From CAZFVY01 sp964522665 (lineage in GTDB: Bacteria > Verrucomicrobiota > Verrucomicrobiia > Limisphaerales > CAZFVY01): 12,654 bases of DNA. Where the stretch lies: contig CAZFVY010000147.1 in NCBI GenBank assembly GCA_964522665.1, forward strand, positions 1 to 12,654. Direction: 5' to 3'. This document shows positions 6,309 through 12,654 of the stretch, one piece after another. Each line of letters starts with the position of its first letter. Position 1 is the first letter of the stretch. The translations under genes and the position numbers were made by a program. Under the pieces are notes generated by a model. It was not told where the DNA came from. It saw only the letters and a program-made list of their open reading frames with translations, and did no database searches.

Positions 6309-8981
6309 TTATGGCCCCACCCGGGTCGGTAATTCCAATCTAAATTCACAGAATTTCCCCGGCTCGCTCGCCACCGAAATGCGTCCGCCATGCTGGGCCA
6401 CGATCCGGTAACAGATGTTAAGTCCCAAGCCCATCCCTTGCCCGATTTCCTTGGTCGTGAAAAAAGGCTCGAATACTTTGTCGAGATTCTCGGCCGGAAT
6501 GCCGCTCCCGTTGTCACGGACGCTGAGGAACAGGCGGGCTCCCTCACGCCCTCCCACAATTCGGATGGTCGGCCGCTCGTCCCGAAACTCCTTTTGCCGC
6601 AGCGCGTCGAGCGCGTTCTGAATCAAATTGACCAGCACTTGAATCAGTAAGTTGCGATTGCCCCAAAAAACGAGGTCGGCCGGAACGTCGGTTTCCAGGT
6701 GGACTTCGGATTTCCACTCGTGGCTCAAAAAGCGCAAGGCTGCCGCGACGAGCTCGGCCGCCGGAACTTGGTCGAACTCGGTGTCATTCGGGTGGGTAAA
6801 CGAACGCAGATCGGACACAATGGTCTTGATCCGCCGGATGCCGTCGTCAACGTCTTTGAGAATATCCTCGTACTCGGGCTGTTGCTCGGCGGGCAGCCAC
6901 CGGCTCTTGCCCTTGAGCGTGTGGATGCCGGTGTTGACATAGTTCAGTGGGTTATTGATTTCGTGGATGATGCCGGCGCTCATGCGGCCCAAAGATGACA
7001 TTTTCTCGGATTGGACCAGTTGGCTTTCGGTTTCCTTAAGCTGCTCGATCGTAGATTCAAGGATTTGATTCTGGCGCGCCAATCGTTGTTGCAGTTGGTT
7101 GGATTGAACCAGATTGCGCAGACGCACATGCAGTTCGGTCGTGGAGAACGGCTTGGTCAAAAAGTCACTGGCCCCTTCCGAGAGGGCGGCGAATTTCGTT
7201 TCATCGTCGGCGCGAGCGGTCAGGAGCACGATGGGGATGTTTCGCGTCGGAGTGCGTCGGCGCAGCTCGCGGCAAACCTCCAAACCGTCTTTCTCGGGCA
7301 TCATCATGTCGCACAGAATAACGTCGGGCAGATACTGGGTGGCCAGCTCGATGGCCTGATGCCCATCTACGGCCTCAATGACTTGAAAATAGCCGCTCAA
7401 TTGCATGCTCAAAAAGCGGAGAATGTCCGGCTCGTCGTCGGCAACCAGCACCCGGGGCAGGACCCGCCGCGCGGAGGTCGGCTCGGTCCGGCGCAAATTC
7501 TCCTGGAGCGGAGTTACCGCGGGAAAAAGTTCAGCGCGCCGGTAAAGATTGGCCAGCCATTCGTCCGATTTCGGGCCAAGGGAATCGTCCGGCCGAAGCG
7601 CGAGCGGCGCCGTCTCCGCCTCGACAGGCCCGGCGCCCGCAGTCGGCTCCCCGTCCGTGTACGGCAGTCGGATGGTAAATGTCGTTCCCCGGCCGATCTG
7701 GCTCTCCGCCGAAACCGTTCCGGCGTGGGCCTCGACCAGCTCTTTCACCAGAGCCAAACCGATGCCGGCGCCTTGGTATTTGCGCTGGGCCGAGGTGTCG
7801 GCCTGCCAAAAGCGATCGAAAATGAAGGGCAATTGCTCCGGCGCGATGCCCATCCCGGTGTCTTGAACTTCCAGGACGAGCATTCCATCCTCGCGCGCCG
7901 CTCGAGTCGTGATGCAGCCGCCGGCCGGGGTAAACTTGATCGCGTTGAAGAGCAAATTGAGGATCACTTTTTCCAGTTTTCCGCCGTCGGCAAGAATCGG
8001 CTCCAAGTCCGGCGTCACGGCTAATTCGAGCCGCAGACCTTTGTCGCGCGCCACCGCCTGCACGGAACTGTGCAGTCCTTTCAGGAATTCCTGAATCGCG
8101 ACCGGGCGCCGCCGCATTTCCAGCTTGTCCGCCTCGAGACGCACCAGGTCGAGCAGGTCATTGATCAGCTTGAGCAGACGCATCGCGTTGGCGCGCATCG
8201 TGCGCAAAAGCTCGTGCGTGGGCGCGTCGAGCGTCGAACTCGCTTCGGTCAGCAACGTTTCCAGCGGCGCCAGCAGCAGCGTCAGAGGCGTGCGCAGCTC
8301 GTGGCTGATATTGGCGAAGAAACGGGTCTTCACTTGGTCAAGCTCGACCAGTTTGCGGTTGGCTTGCTCCAACGTTTCACGATTGTGATTTAACTCGAAG
8401 CGCAACGCGAACTCTCGAAAACGAATGTGATTGTAGAAATAATTGCCGGTGATCACGAACACCCCGGTGACCACCAGGAAATAGATATTGTTGAACAACA
8501 GGTTCTGCGGCCCCGCCGGACCATGCGCGAAACAGGCCGCGAAATACATCGTCATGGCCAGGAGCAACACCGCGATGCTCTCCTGCAAGCTCCAGCGGAG
8601 TACCATGCCCGCGCCCATCACCACCAGATTCAGTCCCGCGTAGTACGGCGAGTTGGGTCCGTCGGTGATGAAGATCATGCCGGAAATGAAAAACAACGGC
8701 AGCGCCACCTCGATCAGGCCCAGCGCCCGAAAATACTGTCGGCCCCACGGGGTTCCCAACAGCCAGAACACGCCGGCGAGCAAAAGTGAGCACCAGAGGC
8801 GCAGGCGGAAAAACAACGCGGTCTGCTCGGGGTAAACGAAATGATCCAGCGAGACGCCCGCGGGCATGAAGACGATCCCGAGGACGCAGCCGACCCGATA
8901 ATTCTGAATCCTGACCTGGCGTTCGTAGTCCGCGAACGCCCGCGTCAGTTCCGGGGAACCGGCCAGAGCGTGGTCAGGCAT
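6309..8981 (-). CDS. Membrane hybrid histidine kinase with two kinase cores and one receiver (PhcS-like sensor)
   Basis: An 890-residue inner-membrane sensor. The N-terminus has six hydrophobic segments (about 31-47, 55-76, 86-105, 113-130, 131-152, 164-184) with very short loops, so the signal is probably sensed within the membrane. Then come a coiled linker (195-220), DHp with H227 (ISHELRTPL), HATPase (N346; DTGMGI, D374; QGAGIGL 403-409), a flexible Pro/Glu-rich linker, a receiver (D515/D516, phospho-acceptor D558, T588, K610), a second coiled coil (about 625-662) and a complete second kinase core: H673 in IIHEINNPLNYV, N789, DNGSGI (D823) and GQGMGLGLN (847-855). All key residues look intact. 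The start codon overlaps the end of the methyltransferase gene by 8 bp, suggesting translational coupling. Position after the methyltransferase is that of PhcS. The ligand is inferred, not shown. Confidence 0.93.
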   Translation of the reverse strand: MPDHALAGSPELTRAFADYERQVRIQNYRVGCVLGIVFMPAGVSLDHFVYPEQTALFFRLRLWCSLLLAGVFWLLGTPWGRQYFRALGLIEVALPLFFISGMIFITDGPNSPYYAGLNLVVMGAGMVLRWSLQESIAVLLLAMTMYFAACFAHGPAGPQNLLFNNIYFLVVTGVFVITGNYFYNHIRFREFALRFELNHNRETLEQANRKLVELDQVKTRFFANISHELRTPLTLLLAPLETLLTEASSTLDAPTHELLRTMRANAMRLLKLINDLLDLVRLEADKLEMRRRPVAIQEFLKGLHSSVQAVARDKGLRLELAVTPDLEPILADGGKLEKVILNLLFNAIKFTPAGGCITTRAAREDGMLVLEVQDTGMGIAPEQLPFIFDRFWQADTSAQRKYQGAGIGLALVKELVEAHAGTVSAESQIGRGTTFTIRLPYTDGEPTAGAGPVEAETAPLALRPDDSLGPKSDEWLANLYRRAELFPAVTPLQENLRRTEPTSARRVLPRVLVADDEPDILRFLSMQLSGYFQVIEAVDGHQAIELATQYLPDVILCDMMMPEKDGLEVCRELRRRTPTRNIPIVLLTARADDETKFAALSEGASDFLTKPFSTTELHVRLRNLVQSNQLQQRLARQNQILESTIEQLKETESQLVQSEKMSSLGRMSAGIIHEINNPLNYVNTGIHTLKGKSRWLPAEQQPEYEDILKDVDDGIRRIKTIVSDLRSFTHPNDTEFDQVPAAELVAAALRFLSHEWKSEVHLETDVPADLVFWGNRNLLIQVLVNLIQNALDALRQKEFRDERPTIRIVGGREGARLFLSVRDNGSGIPAENLDKVFEPFFTTKEIGQGMGLGLNICYRIVAQHGGRISVASEPGKFCEFRLELPTRVGP

Positions 8982-10413
8982 GCGGCGGTTTGCGAATTTC
9001 GAGGTAGATGTTGACGCCGGTCACGTCCGAGCCGACCGCGCAACTGCCGGCGGGCGCGTCATCGGGCGTGAGCGCGGCCAACTGCCGGTTGTCACGATAA
9101 ACCAGGTGCCAATCGACGACGTATTCCATCCAATTCCGAGAGGGGTTGGAAAGGTCCACATTGGTCGCGACCAACAAGCCGCCCGGAGCCACCATCTCAA
9201 AAAAAATGTTCATCAGGCGCTTGCAGATGCGCTCGGATAAATAGTCGAAAAGCCCGGCGCAATAGACCAGGTCGTAACCGCCGGCGACGATCTCGGGACT
9301 GGGCCGGGCGGACTCCTTCAGGATTTGATGGACCGATTTTTTAACGAAACGCAGCGAGGTGTTGCGCCGGTAGGTTTGGCGGAGGTCCTCCAGGGCCTTC
9401 CCGACGTGCGCCAGCGTTTCGTCGTTGAAATCGACCAGCGTGAAATGGGCGTGGTCCGAGAGGTCGTCCTGGGTCAGGAAATCTTGAATTTCGCGGGCCG
9501 GACCGCAGCCGAGGTTGAAGATTTGGGCGCGGCGGCCAAGACGGGCGACGCGGGCCGTCTCTTTCGTGATCTGACGGTGCAGGTACGAAATGCGATTGCG
9601 GTGCGCGACCACCGGAGGCGTTTGCAGGAAAAACCGGTTGAGCATTTTGGCGAAGATCGATCCGCCTTCGTGCGGGTCGCGCAACATCATGCTGACCATT
9701 TCGTAATCGCCCGCGTAGCCAAGTGGCTTTTGAAACGTGCGAAACACAAACGGGGAACAAAGGACCAGGGGGTGGAGCTGGCGTTTGACGTACGAACGAT
9801 GAACCGGCTGCAACTCAGCGTCCACCTTGCGCGCGGTCTCTTCGAACCGCTCCAGCAACGGGCGGAGCGCCGGGAGAATCGGCTCCTGCACCTCGTCGAT
9901 CAACTCGCGCTCGAGCTGGAGGCGGTTGCCGGCCGGTTGCGATCGCACCATGAGTTCCAATTGCTCCATCCAACGGCGCAAGTCCATCAGAATTGTCTGC
10001 ATGTCCGCCACGACCACCTTGAAATCCGGGATGACCCGGTGGACCTTTTCCCATTCCTTGATGAATTCGACGAATTCTTCGCGCAACTTGTTGGGCTGAT
10101 TTGGGGAGGAGAACAGGTCCACGTCGAGCCAGGCGTCCTCGAGCGTCGTTTCGCAAATCAGGAATATGCCCGCGTTAACCAAATTGCTGACGACCGCGCG
10201 GCCGGAGTAAACAAGGCGATCGTTGATGATGATGTTGAAGTCGCCCAAAACCTCCGACAGTTGCAGAATGCTGTACGGGTTGTACACCTCGAAAACCACC
10301 ACATAACGGGTCATCCGCAGTGGCGTCGCGCGCACTTCGCTGCCTTGACTGTTGCGACAGACGATCAGGCTGTTCTTCTCGCCCGAACCCGCCGATATGA
10401 GCTTGTTTTCCAT
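8974..10413 (-). CDS. SAM-dependent methyltransferase, PhcB-like (possible 3-hydroxy fatty acid methyl ester signal synthase)
   Basis: A 479-residue protein. The C-terminal half is a class I Rossmann methyltransferase: motif I FNLGCGPAREI (about 299-309), acidic loop LVDFN (326-330), YDLVYCAGLFDYLS (380-393) and MVAPGGLLVATN (407-418). Before it are a helical region (about 110-210) and the segment QKPLGYAGDYEMVSMM (about 228-243), which I associate with PhcB-type methyltransferases. Residues about 36-105 form an all-beta-looking module with Arg pairs near its start, loosely PilZ-like but without a clear motif. In Ralstonia PhcB methylates a 3-hydroxy fatty acid to make the quorum signal. The downstream kinase and receivers support the same role here, but substrate specificity is inferred. 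ATG at 10413 is preferred; GTG directly upstream at 10416 is an alternative. No strong Shine-Dalgarno. First gene of the operon. Confidence 0.88.
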   Translation of the reverse strand: MENKLISAGSGEKNSLIVCRNSQGSEVRATPLRMTRYVVVFEVYNPYSILQLSEVLGDFNIIINDRLVYSGRAVVSNLVNAGIFLICETTLEDAWLDVDLFSSPNQPNKLREEFVEFIKEWEKVHRVIPDFKVVVADMQTILMDLRRWMEQLELMVRSQPAGNRLQLERELIDEVQEPILPALRPLLERFEETARKVDAELQPVHRSYVKRQLHPLVLCSPFVFRTFQKPLGYAGDYEMVSMMLRDPHEGGSIFAKMLNRFFLQTPPVVAHRNRISYLHRQITKETARVARLGRRAQIFNLGCGPAREIQDFLTQDDLSDHAHFTLVDFNDETLAHVGKALEDLRQTYRRNTSLRFVKKSVHQILKESARPSPEIVAGGYDLVYCAGLFDYLSERICKRLMNIFFEMVAPGGLLVATNVDLSNPSRNWMEYVVDWHLVYRDNRQLAALTPDDAPAGSCAVGSDVTGVNIYLEIRKPPHA

Positions 10414-10430
10414 CACCGTTCAATAAGCCC

Positions 10431-10448
10431 GCCGGATCCGCTTCCGGC
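10431..10448. repeat. Inverted repeat just upstream of the methyltransferase start
   Basis: GCCGGA (10431-10436) and TCCGGC (10443-10448) form a perfect 6-bp inverted repeat with a 6-bp loop, ending 18 bp before the methyltransferase ATG. In RNA it would be a hairpin covering the place where a Shine-Dalgarno would be expected. A further 7-bp pairing, CTGCGTC with GACGCAG, lies just upstream in the leader. It could be an operator or a translational control hairpin, or chance in G+C-rich DNA. Confidence 0.3.
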
Positions 10449-10551
10449 GTCTGCGTCTGCAAGCAGCGGCGCCCACGGCGGACGCAGCATACATCGGATG
10501 TCAAACGCTCGTCCACTAACCAATACGATTTCCGGGGCAAGACACCAAGAT

Positions 10552-10581
10552 TTAACAAGCGCCTAAATTCAGGGACATATT
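10552..10581 (+). promoter_or_regulatory. Possible promoter of the FadL-type gene
   Basis: TTAACA (10552-10557) and CATATT (10576-10581) are separated by 18 bp, and transcription would begin near 10588 with a leader of about 37 nt. An alternative pair closer to the gene (TTGTGT and TTAAAT, 18-bp spacing) would give an almost leaderless mRNA. Both are modest consensus matches in an A+T-rich stretch. Confidence 0.3.
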
Positions 10582-10624
10582 TATTGCTTGTGTTGAGCGA
10601 CAGCTTTGCGATTAAATAATTGCG

Positions 10625-11944
10625 ATGCAACCCTTTTCAAAAGAGATCATTGGTTGCCCGGACTTGGCGCGGTCCGCGCGGGGGAAGAGAATTGAATTTT
10701 GGCGCGCCGTTTTTTGCGTGATGCTCGGCGGCGGTTGTTGGTCGTTAAATCCGGTCCACGCCGAAGGCTTCCGCAACCCACCGCCGGGCGCTTTCAGCCT
10801 CGGGCGAGCGGGCGGACGCGTCGCGCAAATCGACGACCCGTCAGCCGTGACGCAGAACCCGGCCAACGTCGTGGAAATGGAGGGCGCCGGATTTTCTTTC
10901 GACCCCTCGGTGATCTACATCCGGGTCAGCTACGAAGGGACCGGACCGGGCGCCGCCACAAGCCGCACGATCGATCCGTGGAAGGCGTTGCCCAATTTCT
11001 ACGCGACGCTGCCGATCTTGCCCAACCGTCTTTCGGTGGGACTGGGGGTCACCACCCCGTACGGTCTGGCGAACGAATGGGAGCCTAACGGCCCGTTTCA
11101 CTATACGGCGCCGCACTACACGGAGTTGATGACCATTAACGCGAATCCGACGGTCTCCGTTCGGTTGACCGATCAGCTAACGCTCGGCTTGGGTTTGGAC
11201 GTGATGTGGTCGCGCATCGATCTGCGGCAATTCTATCCCTGGGCTTTGGTAACCGGGAACCCGAATTCGCCCGATGGCGAAGCTCGCGCGAAGGCCGACG
11301 GTACCGGCGTGAGCGGCAATGGCGCGATCACCTGGAAAATCACCGAAAAGCAGCGGCTGGCGGTGACCGCGCGAGCGCCGATGGACATTGACTACGGGGG
11401 GCGCTTCAATCTGAACAACGTGCCGCCCGCTCTGGGAGGGGGATCATCCAGTAGCGATTTCCAGAGCACGATCAAATTCCCGACCATCATCGGAGCCGGC
11501 TACGGCGCGCAGGTGACCGAAACTGTGCGGCTTGAGGCGGACGCCGAGTGGCTCGAGTTTTCGCGGTTTGATTCCCTGCCACTGCAAATTCAGAGTCCAC
11601 CGCCGGGATTTCCCACGAGCGTCCGGGAGGCCTGGAAAAACACTTTCACCGCCGGTTTGGGGGGCGATTGGCGGTTTGCAAAGGGTTGGATTCTGCGCAC
11701 GAGTTATCAATTTTACGAAAGCCCCGTCCCCGACGCTACCTTTTCGCCGGTGATACCAGACGCGAACCAGAATGTTTTTACGGTTGGCATCGGTTACCAC
11801 CACCGGCGGCATTCCGGTGAACTGGCCTACGGCGGCATTTTTTACGATGATCGGCATATTACCAACGATCAGAACCCGGCTTACAACGGCGCGTATCATT
11901 TCGTGGTGCATCTGTTCGCATTCTCGTATCGCTACTCGTTCTAA
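10625..11944 (+). CDS. FadL/OmpP1/TodX-family outer-membrane transport protein
   Basis: A 439-residue precursor of an outer-membrane beta-barrel that moves long-chain fatty acids and other hydrophobic molecules inward. The N-terminus has a basic region (RSARGKR), a hydrophobic core FWRAVFCVMLGGG (about 25-37) and a likely signal-peptidase site after VHA (46). The mature start EGFRNPPPGAFSLGRAGG and the NPA motif in AVTQNPANVVEM (78-80) match the FadL hatch region. The rest shows alternating amphipathic strands with Tyr/Trp/Phe belts and ends YRYSF, the terminal aromatic that is a barrel-assembly signal. Length is close to E. coli FadL (446). The n-region is long for the ATG at 10625, so a later start (TTG at codon 14) is possible. 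It is divergent from the methyltransferase operon, which makes fatty-acid-type signal transport an attractive but unproven role. Confidence 0.9.
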   Translation: MQPFSKEIIGCPDLARSARGKRIEFWRAVFCVMLGGGCWSLNPVHAEGFRNPPPGAFSLGRAGGRVAQIDDPSAVTQNPANVVEMEGAGFSFDPSVIYIRVSYEGTGPGAATSRTIDPWKALPNFYATLPILPNRLSVGLGVTTPYGLANEWEPNGPFHYTAPHYTELMTINANPTVSVRLTDQLTLGLGLDVMWSRIDLRQFYPWALVTGNPNSPDGEARAKADGTGVSGNGAITWKITEKQRLAVTARAPMDIDYGGRFNLNNVPPALGGGSSSSDFQSTIKFPTIIGAGYGAQVTETVRLEADAEWLEFSRFDSLPLQIQSPPPGFPTSVREAWKNTFTAGLGGDWRFAKGWILRTSYQFYESPVPDATFSPVIPDANQNVFTVGIGYHHRRHSGELAYGGIFYDDRHITNDQNPAYNGAYHFVVHLFAFSYRYSF

Positions 11945-11946
11945 TC

Positions 11947-11970
11947 CCCGAACGGCGAGCGCTCTTCGGG
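11947..11970 (+). terminator. Weak hairpin after the FadL-type gene
   Basis: CCCGAA (11947-11952) pairs with TTCGGG (11965-11970) around a 12-nt loop, beginning three bases after the stop codon. No T run follows, so it is at best a weak or factor-assisted terminator. Confidence 0.25.
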
Positions 11971-11995
11971 CGGGGGAGATCATCGTCCTGGAACG

Positions 11996-12149
11996 GCGCT
12001 TTGGCGGGCCGGGCGGACCCTTTCGGTAGAGCTTGCGGGTGGGGCAGGTGGCCAGGACGAAGGCTTCCGGAGCCGTGCCACCGAGGAGGCGTTAGACACA
12101 TTAACCTCGGCTCCGGAAGATTGGCCGCGCCCATTTCCCGCCAAAGCGC
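11996..12149. repeat. MITE- or REP-like noncoding element with 13-bp terminal inverted repeats and inner hairpin
   Basis: GCGCTTTGGCGGG (11996-12008) and CCCGCCAAAGCGC (12137-12149) are perfect 13-bp inverted repeats. The pairing continues imperfectly inward (GGGCGGACC with GGCCGCGCCC). Inside is a second, strong pair: CTTCCGGAGCCG (12064-12075) with CGGCTCCGGAAG (12108-12119), and an overlapping inner pair CCGAGG (12081-12086) with CCTCGG (12105-12110). The element has no credible gene and occupies most of the 232-bp gap between the converging FadL-type gene and the right-edge gene. I see no clear target-site duplication. It could be a dispersed miniature element, a REP-type repeat or a bidirectional terminator. 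Copy number elsewhere in the genome cannot be judged here. Confidence 0.55.
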
Positions 12150-12176
12150 GTGATCGTTCACGTAGGCGTTGGCCGG

Positions 12177-12654
12177 TCAGTAGATCGAAACCGTCACCTT
12201 TTTCTGAAACTCTTCCGGCGAGAGTTTGCCTTTGGCGAAGGCCTCCGCGTCGGTCTTCTTGGCGCGGAGATTGAGGACGGTTTCACGCGGACGTTCGTCG
12301 GACCTGATCATCGCAACGCTACCCGGCGCGCCGGGAGTACTGTCCATGACCATCCGAGCGGCGCGCTTGTCCCCGCGAAGCATTCTGGCGCGCGGACCAT
12401 TGTCCGAGCCGAAAACGGCAATCGCCACCCACTCGTCCGATTTGAGACACCGAATGTTCGCCGCGTTCTTGAGCGCGAGAGTCAAATTCTTCTTCAACGC
12501 CTCAACTCGTTCGGCGTCATACTCAACGGTCGCTTGGCGGGGCGGGAAGAAACCGGCGTCCGGCTTATATTCTCGGGGACCATAAAGCTCCCGTTTGGTC
12601 TGCTCCCAAGTTGAGTCGGGCGCTTTCTCCGCCTTCGGTTCTTCCTTCGGCGCC
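12177..12654 (-). CDS. Unrecognised protein, C-terminal part only (N-terminus beyond window edge)
   Basis: The reading frame is open from the right edge to a TGA at 12177, giving 158 C-terminal residues. The visible part begins with a Lys/Glu/Pro/Ala-rich stretch (APKEEPKAEKAPD) that looks like a linker, followed by a charged alpha/beta region with RVEALKKNLTLALKNAANIR (about 48-67), a strand WVAIAVFGSDN, and a final SPEEFQKKVTVSIY. It resembles C-terminal regions of secreted or periplasmic hypothetical proteins I associate with Verrucomicrobiota, but I do not recognise a named family. No catalytic motif is visible. A TTG inside the frame at 12497 could be mistaken for a start, but the same frame continues upstream with normal coding character. 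It converges on the FadL-type gene. Confidence 0.75.
   Translation of the reverse strand, partial: APKEEPKAEKAPDSTWEQTKRELYGPREYKPDAGFFPPRQATVEYDAERVEALKKNLTLALKNAANIRCLKSDEWVAIAVFGSDNGPRARMLRGDKRAARMVMDSTPGAPGSVAMIRSDERPRETVLNLRAKKTDAEAFAKGKLSPEEFQKKVTVSIY

Larger units (their letters stand above)
10417..10624. promoter_or_regulatory. Divergent intergenic region between the signalling operon and the FadL-type gene
   Basis: This 208-bp noncoding stretch must hold the promoters of both divergent units. The half next to the FadL-type gene is markedly A+T-rich, as expected for promoter DNA, and the half next to the methyltransferase is G+C-rich and full of inverted repeats. On the minus strand a perfect TTGACA is present (10504-10499) but no matching -10 lies 17 bp downstream; TATGCT is nearer. 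No operator of a known regulator is recognisable. Confidence 0.6.

Noticed and set aside
7011..8024. Plus-strand open frame of 337 codons opposite the hybrid kinase
   Set aside because: The minus-strand frame here contains all kinase and receiver motifs; the antisense product shows no family features.
9325..10566. Plus-strand open frame of 413 codons opposite the methyltransferase gene
   Set aside because: It is the antisense shadow of a clearly conserved coding frame, has a His/Gln/Arg-rich composition without recognisable domains, and runs into the divergent promoter region.
11859..12161. Minus-strand open frame of 100 codons across the inverted-repeat element
   Set aside because: It overlaps the 3' end of the FadL-type gene and is translated from the repeat arms; no domain or ribosome site supports it.
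12177..12497. Complete small gene of 106 codons with TTG start
   Set aside because: The same frame continues without a stop to the window edge with normal coding character, so this is the end of a longer gene.
1..12654. CRISPR arrays, tRNA or rRNA genes, transposase genes, PhcA-type LysR regulator
   Set aside because: No spaced direct repeats, cloverleaf-like sequences, rRNA segments, transposase motifs or LysR helix-turn-helix protein were seen on either strand.

Overview
The window is G+C-rich bacterial DNA, almost fully coding, with all but one gene on the minus strand. It reads as a chromosomal segment of a Gram-negative, outer-membrane-bearing bacterium. The gene content and the style of the partial secreted-type protein at the right edge suggest the Verrucomicrobiota/Planctomycetota neighbourhood, but that placement is an impression and not a demonstrated result.

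Left part (1-3619, minus strand, transcribed right to left): a DNA-maintenance cluster. A small SRP RNA gene (ffs, about 3526-3619) is followed by dnaX (DNA polymerase III tau), ybaB/ebfC, recR and a HAD-family phosphatase that runs off the left edge. dnaX-ybaB-recR is a classic conserved operon, and an SRP RNA just upstream of dnaX is also known from other bacteria. The DnaX here appears to lack two of the four zinc-ligand cysteines.

Central part (3712-10413, minus strand): a four-gene signalling operon that is the most interesting part of the window. It encodes, in order of transcription, a SAM-dependent methyltransferase with an unusual N-terminal region, a six-TM hybrid histidine kinase with two kinase cores and one receiver, a receiver protein with a degenerate kinase-like C-terminus, and a receiver protein with an intact-looking histidine kinase C-terminus. 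Gene order and architectures match the phcB-phcS-phcR/phcQ quorum-sensing locus of Ralstonia, where PhcB makes a 3-hydroxy fatty acid methyl ester signal sensed by PhcS. None of the four proteins has a DNA-binding domain and no PhcA-like regulator is in the window.

Right part (10417-12654): a 208-bp divergent intergenic region, then a plus-strand FadL/OmpP1-type outer-membrane beta-barrel for hydrophobic compounds. A fatty-acid porin facing a fatty-acid-ester signalling operon suggests a role in moving the signal, which is an inference. Downstream lies a 154-bp noncoding element with 13-bp perfect terminal inverted repeats and a strong inner hairpin, which may be a MITE- or REP-like repeat. 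The 3' end of an unrecognised minus-strand gene closes the window.
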